From contig NC_079202.1 of assembly GCF_026745355.1 (NCBI RefSeq), positions 5,539,158 to 5,603,157 on the forward strand: DNA of 64,000 nt, given 5' to 3'. The position numbers and the translations under genes are program-made. The notes below the pieces were generated by a model. That model searched no databases. It was given only the letters and a program-made list of their open reading frames with translations, and was not told the origin of the DNA. How positions within the stretch are numbered: position 1 is the stretch's first letter; every line of letters begins with the position of its first letter. This stretch comes from Beta vulgaris subsp. vulgaris (Eukaryota; Streptophyta; Magnoliopsida; Caryophyllales; Amaranthaceae). This document shows positions 24,240-35,889 of this stretch, piece by piece.

Positions 24240-25661
24240 AAACTAAACTTGATAACATTCAAGCACAACAAATTCAGAAACAAACTTGCTCCAACTTACT
24301 AACATATTTTAGATAACTGAAAACATAACAAAAATTAGACAAAACATGAGCATAAATTGATCTGACCTATAGATCCGCCACGGTTGTTTGTGCATGCACT
24401 CTACGCAGGAGCGTGGGTTTGGTGCAACGCTTGTGCGTCTAACACATAGAAGTTGCGTCCAATGCATCTCGGTGCGTCTGACGCGTCTGGAACAAAATTC
24501 CAATTTGTCTGAAAATCCAAAAAAAAAACTCACATATTTCATAGAAACGAATATAAAAAATATTCTCAACAATAATCCAGTATCACACATCCATAAATTC
24601 CAATACTCCAACAATTGTAACATTAAATCTAATCACAAGGAAAATTATAAAAACTTAATTTACATGATAAACAATCAAAAGAACAATATAATAACACATA
24701 TATCCACATCCTAAAACATAATCTATACATAGAAAAATAATTATAAAACTTCTAACAACATGAACAATACATCAACTAATCCAACAACATGATTCACAAC
24801 AAAAATCATTTCTCAACAACACAAAAACCACATGGCACACACATATATTCAAACAATTTCATCAAAATTCTAACTCTGAATAAATAACATATAATCCTAA
24901 AATAATTCTTAATAGTTAAACCTTTTTTATTTCCTAAAAATATCGCGATTTCTAATGTTATAAAATGATTACTAGTTATTTGGAACATTAGGTGAAGTGC
25001 AGAACTATAATACTAGCCGTTTTCTTCTTGTGATTGATGCTCGTCCTCCAAACCGTTTCTTAGTGTACCAAAAACATCAATTGGTCGGAGAATTTAGAGT
25101 GGTAGAATTAACAAGGATCAAGTGTAAAAGTTTATGATTGATAAAAGATGAAAAAATTTCTCACACTTGATTTGAAAATAGCGTGCAAGTGTTAGAGAAT
25201 GTCTGATATAAAAAATCGGATTTTTCAAAGGAAAAATGAAGATTTTAGGAAAGTTTCGGGAACTGATTAAGTGGAAGGTTACAAAGAACTCAAAGGAACA
25301 CTAAAGAGCGTCAAAACTCTTCATCCTCCTCTCCAATAAAGCTGTCGGCAAGCATTTATGCAACATGTGATGGATTAATTTCATCACTTGTGGCGGTCTA
25401 AACGAACAATAAATTCGTTGCGCGACAAAACGCATCCTAAGTGATTAAATAATTAATGAAACTAATATAATCCTTAAATAAATAACCCACCACTATAAAT
25501 AAAATATATATAACTATATGAAAGCATATAATATTATACTAAAAATAAAACACACTCCTAAATATATTTTAGTGATTAAATATTTAGTTTTTTAACGAAA
25601 AAAATACTAATTTAGTATAATTAAACACGAAAAAATTAGGAGTAAAATCACGGAGTGTTAC
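24240..25661 (-). mobile_element. Right part of the interrupted Gypsy-type LTR region
   Basis: The segment continues the non-coding DNA left of the Copia insertion. On the minus strand it begins with TGTAACACTCCGTG at 25661, a start shared in type with the solo LTR at 30801 (TGTAACACCCGG). A locally GC-richer block at 24370-24490 repeats a GTGCGTCTGACGCGTC-like phrase. No coding region was found. Confidence 0.4.
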
Positions 25662-25772
25662 ATATATGCACGACTTAAGACGTGTAAGTTGGGCTTGTGC
25701 ACATAACCTTGTGAGTATCTAAGGGCTCAAAATTATATTTATTTATATAAAACAATTGTTTAAAGTTCCGAA

Positions 25773-26004
25773 TCCATGTCATGGTTCAATGGTGAGAGCG
25801 ATGTATGTTGTCTCAATGTTTGGATCTCGTCCCTTAGAATGACAATATCGCAGGTCTTGATGAGAGTCTTGCAGGGAGTCTTTTGATAAGACTTGATATT
25901 CCAGCCAAAAAAAGAAAGAGTCTTAGATTGGGTTTTAATATTCAAGACTTGTCCCACGACTCTTGCCATGCAAAGGATATTTTTGTGACCAGTAAAAAAA
26001 AGTC
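25773..26004 (+). mobile_element. tRNA-derived SINE-like element
   Basis: The start ATGGTTCAATGGTGAGAGC resembles a pol III box A, and GTTTGGATCTCGTCCC about 35 bases downstream resembles a box B. The segment ends at a run of eight A residues (25996-26003). Such structure is typical of plant SINEs. No firm target duplication was found. Confidence 0.45.
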
Positions 26005-26282
26005 ATATATTATTATTATTTTGTGGAGTGAGTTTGGAGAGAGTATGAGGGGTAAAGTATAAAACTGGAATGAGTTTGAACTGAGTCTGTAAAATTAAAA
26101 AGTAGTAAAAAAATTGATGTGTGACAATCTAAACTTACCCCATACACCTAGTGGAACTTTTTTAATACTGGACTAGTAAATTTGTATATTTCTTGATATA
26201 TGAAGTACTTCTAATAATTTTTTGAGATGAAAAGGAAATGAAGTATATGTCAAGCAAGAAAATTTTAATTTTTGTTTGTAGC

Positions 26283-26640
26283 TTCACCCTTATTTTTTCA
26301 CAAATTCTTAAATACGGTCGGCCACACCAGAAATTTCGCGTGTGGCGGGCACATATATAAGCCCAGGTGGAAATTATCGCTTCTTCTTCCGCGTGGTTCT
26401 CCTGTGAATTACGTTACTTCCCCAGGACCTCTTCAAGACTCTTTAACATTTTCAATTTCCTCCATTGAAGGAAGCTTCACTCGTTCTCTCTCTTCTTTTT
26501 CTCTTTCTTTTCAATCTCTGAAAAACTCTTGCATTTGATATTATCTTGTATTTTCTCTCTCCTCTTCCTAAACGGTTATCTTTGAGGGGAAAAGAGTTTG
26601 AAGATTGAATTGGATAAGTTAATTTGCGAATTTTAAATGG
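26283..26640 (+). promoter_or_regulatory. Promoter/5' UTR-like segment, possibly captured
   Basis: A GC-richer block contains a hairpin (GCCACAC with GTGTGGC, 26322-26346), a TATA-like ATATATAAGCCC at 26353, and then about 250 bases of CT-rich leader-like sequence ending at an ATG (26636). That ATG opens only 23 codons before a stop. It looks like the 5' end of a host gene cut off and joined to the minisatellite that follows. Promoter activity is not shown. Confidence 0.35.
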
Positions 26641-26684
26641 AAGTTAGTTTAACGTTTGCTTCGATTTGGGGATTTCATCTGAAT

Positions 26685-27480
26685 AACCTCCTTTGTTCAT
26701 ATCAGTAACCCTATTTATTCATACTATATCATACCAGTAATTAATCTCATTTGTTTGCATGAGTAACCTTAAAATATTATATGAGTAGCCTTAAAATATA
26801 GTTGGAGTAACCTCATTTATTCTTATGAGTAAACTCGTTTGATCATACTAGTAACCACATTTATTTATACGAGTAACTTCAATTGTTCACACAAGTAACC
26901 CCCTATTTATTAATACAAGCTAGTAACCTCATTCGTTTATAAAGAGTAATCCTATTTATTGATACGAGTAACCCCATTTAATCATATGAGTAACATCATT
27001 TTGTTCACATAAGTAACCTCATTTTATTCGCATCAGTAACCCTAATTATTCATAAAAGTAAACCCCTTATTAATACGAGTAACCTAATTCGTTCAACAAG
27101 AGTAAGTCATTTATTCATACTAGTAACCCCATTTAAGCATATGAGTAACAACATTTTGTTCACATAAGTAACCCCGTTTTATTCGTATCAGTTACTCCAA
27201 TTGTTCATATAAGTAACTCCCACTTATTAATAAGAGTAACCTTATTCGATCATAAGGAGTAACCCAATTTATTCATACTAGTAAACTCATGTAATCATAT
27301 GAGTAACCCTATTTGTTCACATAGGTAATCTCATTTGGATTATAAGAGTAACCACATTTATTTATAGGAGTGACACCCTATTATTGTTAAAAGTAACCAC
27401 ATACTCATACAAGTAACTTCATATGGTCATAAAAGTAACTCCACCTATTCATAAGAGTAACTTCATTTATTCATAAGGGT
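26685..27480. repeat. Minisatellite, unit about 22 bp, roughly 34 copies
   Basis: The unit is close to GAGTAACCTCATTTATTCATA, with spacing of about 20-26 bases and heavy point variation. It begins near 26690 and fades out at 27475. Every unit keeps AGTAAC. The array sits inside DNA that ends at a Helitron 5' terminus on the minus strand. Confidence 0.9.
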
Positions 27481-27974
27481 TTGTGCATAAGGGTCAACTT
27501 CAAAATGTCATATCTCACATCACACTTAATATTTTGGGAATATTCAAGCTGGAGATGAAATTTTGATTCGATAGCTTTCCAACGCATGGTCAAAAGCTCG
27601 ATTTTGATGAGAAACAAGTGAGATATGACCATTTGAAAATGAGCTGACGTGCTGACAATTAAATAAATCATCTCACTTTGTTAATTGATTGAATTTTTCA
27701 TTTTGATGTAATATATAGTTGTGTTTGTGAATTCATTGATTATATATTTAATTAATGTAATATTCCTTTTTTTTTCCTTTAGTCAATATTTCTTTTTTGG
27801 TGGCTCAGTTATAACTTGATTGTCTTCAACATTCAAGTTAATATTTTAATGCTATATTTGAGTTTGACTTTGTTTTTCCCCTTTTTTTTTGGTAATAGTT
27901 GATTTACTAACGGGTACTTAAGTAAATTTATAGGGGGAGACACCATAGCTCCCCCTTCTCTTATATAATAGAGA
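27481..27974 (-). mobile_element. Helitron-like 5' end region
   Basis: On the minus strand the sequence from 27974 reads TCTCTATTATATAAGAG, then a G-rich run and GCTATGGTGTC. It is preceded by A, as expected for Helitron insertion between A and T. The same end occurs at 1573 and 61345. The element runs leftwards through the minisatellite, and its 3' end is not defined. Confidence 0.5.
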
Positions 27975-29218
27975 TAAATAATTCTCCAAATTGTTAGCAC
28001 TTTGGCAGAAATGGTTTTTTTTTTTTTGATAAAACGTCGAGCTAATTTCCCTCTTAAAAAATATATTCTAATAAATGAAAAGTTCTATAACTAACACGGT
28101 TTCATTACATAAGAGGACATATTGATCCCGTGATTTGGAATATTAGGCTATACTAAGAGGAGATGATATATTGATTTTCATATATGCTAAAATAAATCCT
28201 CGAATATTAAATTATGTTGTTGGACCTTATTTGCTTAATCTTTAATTTTGCATAAGGCCTCCGCTTATTATAAGATGGTCTTATTTACCCGAGTGTATAA
28301 TGAATTTTCTCATGATATTATTCTTCGGTTCGAAGAAAAGAAAAGGCAGAGGGTATAAAAGTCCTTGAGGAGTGATAAGATGAGAAATGCTAGGGGTGAA
28401 TCATATTCATATCTTACCTGCTATAGCATGCGAGACTGAAGATCAGTTTGAGTTGAAAATTCAAATAACCGTAAAAGTTAGGGGAATAATCAATTAAACA
28501 AGTTGGAGGCATAGTTTCAACTTTCAATGAGTTACGTGCTTATCTAATGTAAAACCAGCTACTACCATGCAAGACTTCATACATTGAAGCTCGGTAATCT
28601 TTGAATATTTAGATTGCACCTATAGTTTATTAGTACTTTGCAGCCAACTAATAAGTTAGGAAGAATAAATTTAAAAGATGTAACAGTTGTTCAAAGACCT
28701 AGTAACTACTCCTACAGTCCTACTAGTACTAATAGTTATTAAGTAATTAGATTAGCAAATCCAATGAGCTTAAGTTCAATCATTTGCGAACCTTTTTGAC
28801 AATGGGTCGAACATCGAACTCAGCATCTATCAAAATATATTCACTCCTCTAAGACGGCACTTCTTCCTAGATTATCCCTAATTAAAGGGTGATTAGTAAG
28901 TTAACCTAACCTAATCCCCCGTTTCTTGTGGAAGTAAACCTAACTTTATTAGGAAAGCCAATCTTCAAGATCACAAAGTATGCCTCAAAATTAGAAGTAG
29001 GAGTAGCAGTAAACATTTATTCTAAAGTGGGTTTTGGGAAGAATGCTTGATTAATTAAATACTGATTAGGGGAGGGTTGAAGGATCATATTTCAATGCTA
29101 ATTATGATGGGATATTTGACAAAACAAAGTAAGAGAGAGGTGTTGCGCCATCACATATCATTGCTAAAAGTAATGAACTTTGTTAACGATCACCTAACAC
29201 ATACTCATTTGTCCTATT
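27975..29218. other. Intergenic DNA, nothing recognised
   Basis: No coding region, terminal repeat or tandem repeat could be supported in this stretch. Confidence 0.4.
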
Positions 29219-29221
29219 TTA

Positions 29222-29397
29222 GGGGGTGTTTGTTCACCTTAAGAAAAACAAGTTTCAAGTTTAATAAGTTCGAATAATTTCAATTAAATTTAGATAAATT
29301 CAAATAAAATTTAAACACATTACAAAATGAACATTAATTAATATGTTCCAATAAGTGTAGATAAATTTAGAAGAATTCAGGTAAATGAAACGCGGCC
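29222..29397. mobile_element. Tourist-like MITE (PIF/Harbinger)
   Basis: The ends GGGGGTGTTTGTTC and its approximate complement GAAACGCGGCC are flanked by TTA on both sides (29219-29221 and 29398-29400). The 176-bp interior is AT-rich with repeated AAATTTAGATAAATT phrases and no coding. Confidence 0.75.
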
Positions 29398-29513
29398 TTA
29401 ATTACAAAATTTGTAATTTTATAATTTATTAGAATATATCTTTGACATCATATATCTACAATTTCATCATAATAAAATAATTATAAAAATACATTGATAT
29501 ATACTCCCTGCTT

Positions 29514-29670
29514 TTTTATCTTTCTCACCTAGAATCTTGGCATTATTCATACTTAGAGAGAATCTTCTCAATTTTTTTCAATTTATAAGAAAAAATAAAA
29601 TCATGTGGGGTCTTGTTTGATTCGTCTAAATTAGTACATTATTAATATTCAATCATAATTTTTACTAATA
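29514..29670. mobile_element. Left part of a Stowaway MITE, interrupted
   Basis: It starts CTCCCTGC after TA and matches the family member at 42947-43203 (shared ATACTTAGAGAGAATCTT and TTTTTACTAAT) up to 29670. There a Helitron-like 3' end begins. The right half was not found in the window. Confidence 0.65.
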
Positions 29671-29712
29671 CTAGTTGTTGCTCTGCGCACCTACGAGCGC
29701 GGCGTCCCAAAA
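29671..29712 (-). mobile_element. Helitron-like 3' terminus
   Basis: On the minus strand the sequence reads GCGCTCGTAGGTGCGC, a GC-rich hairpin, then about ten bases and CTAG followed by T. That is the standard Helitron 3' end (hairpin, CTRR, T). It joins the Stowaway remnant exactly at an A/T target. The 5' end of this Helitron lies to the right and was not identified. Confidence 0.6.
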
Positions 29713-31006
29713 TAGTGTAATAGTGATATTTGAGGTCGGTTAGCCTTAGTTAGGCGGTTGGGCCATTTTGCACGAATTTCAACCAAGCGTTAAGTATGTT
29801 CGTTGTGTTAGTTGCATTTGGCAAAGTGTTGAATTTTGGTGTGCAAACATGATTTATATAATCATTAATTTCACATAGAAACATTAAAGTTAATAAGGCT
29901 GAGTTTGAAAATAAACCACCTACATAAACATTCAACAATTTAGAAAGAAACCCTTTTTGTAGAATCTAGCTAGGGGAAACCACAAGTTTCTCATAAAAAC
30001 TAAGATCAACATCTTATTAGTTCCTAAAAATGACAGTGATAAGGGAACCATAGCCAACTCTTAACTTTTCGGGAATACAATGGGCTAAATGTTTTATCAT
30101 CAAAAGTAGGAAAGTTAATAGGAACATGATTTTCAAGACCCTAAATGAGACAAGCATCAAAAAGATTGACATCATCTCTCTTTTGGGTTCTAGGAACTAC
30201 ACCTCTCCACACAATATTGAATAACAGTTTTTGCAAAGGTGAAAGAAACTTGTGTTTTGTGGTGGATGACTTATCATAATTTTCCCCTATCTTCTTCACA
30301 GTTTGAGCACTCTCAAGTTGGTTAATTATCACTTTCATCTTCCCTTTCACATACTCATCAAAACCTTCATCCGGCACACCAAATAAATTTCCCAAATACT
30401 CAACATCAAAATAAGCTATTGAAGTTTCATTGACTTCACTAGTGCAAACCAGTTTTTTGTAAGAAAAATTCTCACAAAATTTCATGCATAGCTAATGGGT
30501 AAATTGAGAGTCTTACATGAGTATCAAAAAGACTTACCCACTGTTGAAGATCCAAGATTTCCTCTATTTACTCTAGTTTCTCAGATTTACACTATCCATA
30601 ATTGACTGCAAAGCCTTGAGCGAGAAGTTTGTTTTTAGTTTCAAGGGCTGAAATTTTCGGACTCTTCTCTTTGACAAGTTAAAAATTCGTCTCGATTTTC
30701 GCACCCGCTTCGATTTTTCGTTTCTTGGTTCACTAGATTTGGTGCAACGAGAAGGAACCGTCGGGTTCCTGAGCTGAGTCGGCAACGGCTGGTGTTGTGC
30801 TGTAACACCCGGATAATTCTCTCTTTTTCAAAATGAAACTTAGAGAATCATCAAAGCATTATCGCCCTTGTGATAATGTATCGGCTTATTCAGAATTTTG
30901 CAGCGGAAAACATAATAACTAACTTTAGAATTGAAATTTAATTAACAACAAAGTCAACTTTAAAACCAACCAACAACGTTAACATTAACTTCAAACCAAA
31001 CTAAAT

Positions 31007-31642
31007 TGATTTCCCTCACTTTTCTCTCTCCCCTCTCTCCTCCCTACTTTCAAAAACCCTAGCCTCCATTGTTGATTTTTAAAGGGGCTTCCATCGGTTT
31101 TTACCGTTGGAAAGCCCCCACCTTTGTTTTTTATTTGTTTTTAGATTTCCAATAACGATTTCTCCCTCAAAAGAAAGGGTTTTCGATCTCCTTCGGAAGA
31201 AAAGGTTTTTCGATCTCCTTCGAAAGACAAGGTTTTTCGACCTCCTTCGAAAGACAGGGTTTTTCTCCTCTTTTAGAGGGGGAATTTCTACAGGTTACAA
31301 TCCGGGATTCTAGATCTAATGGATTGCCGTGAAATTATTTTGTTGGTGAAGAATTATGCGGGATCACAAAGGTTATCAATTTTTCGAATACGGTCAGGTG
31401 AATCCGACGGAAATTATCCTCACGACTACAAGGGATCGTTAGATTGTCTCTCCAACAAGGCTGTATTTTCCAGCGATATAAGCGGGAGATGTTCCACATT
31501 GCAAGATTTGTTTGACGATCGTAGTTTTTATGAAGGAAATTTTTGTTTGATTCAACTTATGTATTTGTTTGATTCGATTGCTTATGTAGATGTCGTATGA
31601 CTTTTTATTAATGAATTAATTTTACTATTCAAAAAAAAAAAA
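31007..31642 (+). mobile_element. Non-autonomous L1-type retroposon with 18-20 bp TSD
   Basis: It is flanked by CTTCAAACCAAACTAAAT at 30989-31006 and 31645-31662 and ends in a run of 13 or more A residues (31631-31643). The 5' part is C/T-rich with AAACCCTAGCC. A 27-bp unit containing GATCTCCTTCGAAAGACAAG is repeated three to four times at 31180-31270. The 3' part ends TTTTTATTAATGAATTAATTTTACT. No reverse transcriptase is encoded, so it was mobilised in trans. Open frames inside it are short and have no family features. Confidence 0.8.
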
Positions 31643-33168
31643 AACTTCAAACCAAACTAAATATAAAGTATGTCAACTCAAGTACGATAAATAATCAATA
31701 ACAAGCTCTTCATTCCCGAACTCAATGATGCATTATCTTCACACCTGTAGATAAATGACAATGCATTAGAGAGTCTGCTACCAAGAATGGATGGATCATC
31801 ACAGGATCAATAAGGCAAAGCCATGATCAACACACACAAACAAAGCACGTAATCAGCAAAGCTGAGTACTACATATTAAATATATAAATAAGCAACCCTA
31901 ATCATGATACTGATAAACAGTAAACATGGATATATAATAACATACTAACTTGCAGATAACTTTTATTAAACTAAACTTTAACAACATTCTTATTACTTTA
32001 AATGTAATAATCACTGGACCGAGTTGTCTAATTAAAATCAGTCTTTCCTTTGGAAGACGAAGTACGGAGGGGATTCTGTATTCCCATGACTTACGATATC
32101 GAGGAACCTTTTAAATAAAAATAAGAACGATGATCAATTCTATCCCAGAAAAAGTCATGGCACACTCACCATGCACCCCAACTTCTATATGTCCAATACT
32201 TCAGACGTGCACTAATCTAAAGCTTATTATTATCCAAGTTTCACTTTACGTGATTTACCATTTATTACTTGTTATGACACATAAGCAACACAGATAATAC
32301 ATGATCAACAATCACAACTTTTATTTTTATCTTAGGATTAGATAAGTAATCACACAACTTACAACCCAAGATTAATTCCTTTTCTAATTAATCCAACCTT
32401 CCTTATTTGTTGAATTTAGCCAACAACCAACTTACTTTTCAACGGTATAAAAATATCAACTAAAAGGGAACAACATGATTCAATCATGATCCAGACCAAT
32501 AAATATATTAATTCCTACATGTGAATTAATAAAATAAAATTTCCAACCAACATGCTTGCATTAATCTTCCATATGAACACGATATAAATCTCATAATTAG
32601 CATGTTCGCACAAAGGCATAAAACATGCAAAATAATCCAACATGATAGCAATCATATATGAACTCACATAGATCCTATAGATGATACTATATAACTTTTC
32701 TTCTTAAATTCATGACACTACATCAATCAATACATAGGCATGTACCTACATTTTGTAGACAAATTGATAGGCCACTTTAACAGTCTTAAAATTCGTCTAG
32801 AGAGAATTCTCCACCTAAAACAACCAATATAAATTCATAATCAATACTCAAATAATTTTCAGCAACTTTAAAATACTTTAATTTAACCCTCCTTTAAAAA
32901 TATTTAAAAGTCGATTCCATCATTAAAACTTCAATTACTAACACTTCCTAGCATAGTACTACCATAATAGTTATTAAAATCTTTAAAACTCCATTAATAA
33001 TATCTTTTTTGAAATTCCAGCAACATATAATTTATTAAAACTCCCTTTAAACATACTTAAACTTATAAGAATAATCAATTCCATAGTTTATAACATACTA
33101 TTATGATTTTCCAATCTTTAACACCCTAAAAAAACCATGTTGCTTTGATAATAAAAAAAAAGAGTAAT

Positions 33169-33338
33169 GTTATATGTAGCCCTTAGGGCTATGGATAAGC
33201 ATTAAATATATTTCTTAAAATAGAAATAGTTTAAAATTTCAAGACAAAATTACACATCATTTGAAGTAATAAATGCTTGATTCAACTTTTTATTTCCATT
33301 TTTAGCTTCTTATATGTAGCACTAAGGGCTATGTATAT
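33169..33338. mobile_element. Palindromic-end MITE, copy 1
   Basis: Both ends carry a near-palindrome of the type TATGTAGCCCTTAGGGCTA, and the arm TTTTTAGCTTCTTATATG is shared with a second copy at 39573-39748. Length is about 170 bp and non-coding. Superfamily and target duplication are unclear. Confidence 0.6.
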
Positions 33339-33791
33339 CATTTTCCTAAAAAAAACAATCTAAACATAATAAATAAATTTGAATTTTTATTTCTTCAATA
33401 TATAAATTATTTAATCTTAGATTCATAATCAAATCATCAAACTAAAGTTTTTAAACATAATTAAAGTAAAAACATATCCTAAAAACACAATCTTTAAATA
33501 AAACTTGAGGAGGAAGAAAGGTAATCAAACCAAAACAAACGAAGAGAAGGACAAAGGTTGCCGACGTGATGATGTGGCAGCGGTGGCAGCAGTCGCACGA
33601 TGGTTGGCGGTGGTTCGATTGAGGAAGGGAGGTTTCTTGTTGAAGAAGAAATCGTTTCTTAGAAGAGAAGAAAGAAGGAAGGAGAAAAATGTGAGAGAGA
33701 AAGGAGAATAGGAGCGTCGGTTTTCTTGATGTGGAGTGGGGAGAGAGAAAATTATGTGTGAGAAAATTTTTGGGTTTAATAAATTTATATA

Positions 33792-34007
33792 CTTCCTCCG
33801 TTTTTTTAGATGTTACACTTTCTATTTTAGGAAATTTTAAATTAGATGTTACACTTTTATTTTGGGTAATAACTTCTCTCTATCTCTCTCCTATCACATG
33901 TTCACATGGGGCCCTTTTATTTTTCATTCTCTCTATGTCTCTCCTCTCCAAAAATTACCTAGGAGTCCGTGATTTGAAAAGTGTAACGTCTAAAAAAACG
34001 AAGGAAG
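33792..34007. mobile_element. Stowaway MITE
   Basis: Left end CTTCCTCCGTTTTTTTAGA, right end complementary (TCTAAAAAAACGAAGGAAG), TA on both sides. Inverted arms extend over about 40 bases with the phrase GATGTTACAC. It is inserted in the solo LTR. Confidence 0.85.
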
Positions 34008-34030
34008 TATGTATTTTCCTTGTGGGCTTA

Positions 34031-34491
34031 CGGGGTGTTTGTTTAGGGGGATTAGGGGGTGGGAATGGGATATTATATCCCCATGGGTAGATATCCCATG
34101 TTTGTTTGAGAGGATATCTAAATTCCCATGTGAAGGGGAATGGGATTAAACCCCCCCTTATCCCACCAAAATAAGACATGGAAGGGGGCAGGTATTAGGG
34201 AGGGGAATTATTTCTGGTTATGTTAGAAGACGAATTTACCCTTCATTAAAATATACTTCACCAATGAATTAAATGGCTAATATAATGAAATGGGTAAATT
34301 TGTAATTTAGCAATATATTCACTCCTTAAGTACCTCATACCAAACATGGGATAATAATATTCCCAACATAATCCCACTAACATACCAAACAAGTGATTGG
34401 GATATATTTAATGCATTCCCACCTTCTAACTCCCATTCCCAATCCCATCCTCTAATCCCCAAACTCCCAATCCCTCATACCAAACGCCCCC
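34031..34491. mobile_element. Tourist-like MITE (PIF/Harbinger)
   Basis: Ends GGGGTGTTTG and CAAACGCCCC are complementary and flanked by TTA (34028-34030 and 34492-34494). The subterminal arms are rich in GGGATT/AATCCC. Length is about 461 bp, non-coding, inserted in the solo LTR. Confidence 0.8.
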
Positions 34492-35228
34492 TTAGGAAAA
34501 GGCAATTGGGGTTAAATAGAGTTTAATGATGAGTAAATTTGATGATTGAAACTCCTAATACAACTATAAGTTCTTTTCCTAGTCTAAATAGTGATTGGGC
34601 TCCTCAAGCCCATTTAGACTCATTTTTCAAACCCAAAAAGTATTTCAAATGTTTTTCTAAAGCATGTCTAAACAAAATATTTTAACTTCTTTAGATCCTT
34701 AAAATAATTCCTTTTACTTTCAAATTGACAACCTTTTAAAGAAATAAATTATTTTAATACTAAATTATACTTATATATATATATATATAATTCATAAATT
34801 TACGGGGGATTACATGTGCAGGCACTCCAGTGGTCAGATGTTGTTCAGTCGGTAAATCCAAGGGATTGCCGCCTATTATGGCGAATGGTGGTGGTTGAAT
34901 TTTGACGGGAGAGAGGCTTTGAGAAGGTGCGGTTTCCATGGGAATAGGAGATGAAGGACCTCTTTTTCTTTTGTGGGTAGAAATATCTGTGTTGAGACTT
35001 GTGAGAACCATGGTGTTTTATACAGAAAAGAAATTTGAAGAGGAAGACGCATCTTGAGTTTCTTGAGGTTGGAGAAGATGAAGTGGTGGTGTTGGTTGGG
35101 TTATGCATGAAAAGGGAGAGTATGAGGGAGAGATGGGATTGAAAATTTATCAACTTAATTAATTTGATTTGGAACTTAAATGTGGTTAAATAAATAATAA
35201 AGAGATAAAAGTGGGTGATATGAAAAAG

Positions 35229-35515
35229 TAGAGGTGATCATGGGTTGGACTTTGGCCTAAAAAAGTAATCCATTTCGGGACAAAGTTGCGGGTTGGTCCA
35301 AGGTTCGGGCAATAAAAAAACGCGTCAAAGCACGGTATTTTGGGCCGGGCCTAGCGGGTTTTTCGGGTCAGGTCGATATTTAGGTTATTTTTCCAAATCT
35401 AGGTTGTCCGTGGCTCAGAAATTTTGCCCAAAAATTCGGGTCGGGTCCAACCGCGGGCCGAAAATTCGTGCCCAAAACCTACCCATTCGGACCGGGCTAA
35501 TATTGATCACCTCTA
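35229..35515. mobile_element. hAT-type MITE
   Basis: Perfect 12-base inverted ends TAGAGGTGATCA and TGATCACCTCTA are flanked by TGAAAAAG and TAAAAAAG (8-bp TSD, one mismatch). The interior repeats CGGG and GGGCC phrases. A relative lies at 52242-52490. Confidence 0.85.
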
Positions 35516-35889
35516 TAAAAAAGCAGCGATGGGGTGTATTTAGGAGAGAGGAAAAAATCTAAATGTGTGAAATAAAGAGGATATGGAAAAAGATCAAAAA
35601 AAAAATTGAAGAGAAGAAAGAGTAAAAGATCACGTGGAAAAAAATGAAAAAAAATAACGTGGGAAAAAGAATGAAAAGAAAAAATAGGAAAAGAAGATAT
35701 AAAATTATGATGGTGAGAAATAAATATCAGGAAAAAACTTGCTTAACCTTATATAACATATAACTAAAATAAAAAGAAGTTGTTTACCTAACACAATTCA
35801 TGAGTGAAAATGAGTTTCTATAATAGAAAACTTAGAATATGTTTTCACATAATTAATTGGGTTGGAATAACAATGCCATGTATTAAAAT

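Larger units (their letters stand above)
30801..34814 (+). mobile_element. Solo LTR of a Gypsy-type element, with nested insertions
   Basis: The ends are TGTAACACCCGG and GGGGGATTACA, which are inverted copies of each other in the first bases and have canonical TG...CA. The 5-bp target duplication TGTGC is perfect (30796-30800 and 34815-34819). No primer site, polypurine tract or pol lies next to it, so recombination between two LTRs probably removed the rest. Four younger elements sit inside: a retroposon (31007-31642), a palindromic MITE (33169-33338), a Stowaway (33792-34007) and a Tourist (34031-34491). Without them the LTR is about 2.5 kb. A truncated relative lies at 56295-56936. Confidence 0.8.
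29950..35011 (-). pseudogene. Plant retroelement-type ORF, split by a solo LTR
   Basis: The minus-strand reading starts at ATG 35011 with a Pro/Ser-rich N-terminus (KRKRGPSSPIPMETAP). It breaks at 34815 where a solo LTR is inserted and resumes in the same frame at 30800, running to 30573 through a very basic stretch (KSKRVRKSRR). After stops it continues in 30485-30141 (YFDVEYLGNLFGVPDEGF, then SPLQKLLFNIVWRGVVPR) and fades near 29950. The last part resembles the plant transposon-protein domain found in retroelement ORFs of many dicots; that is a pattern match only. It is not a Gypsy or Copia pol. Multiple stops make it a pseudogene. Confidence 0.5.

Noticed and set aside
26685..27480. CRISPR-like array because of regular repeats
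   Set aside because: Repeats are imperfect, contiguous and without unique spacers, in a plant nuclear context. It is a minisatellite.
33505..33711. Lys/Arg-rich plus-strand ORF
   Set aside because: Purine-rich LTR DNA; no recognised family and no neighbours supporting a gene.
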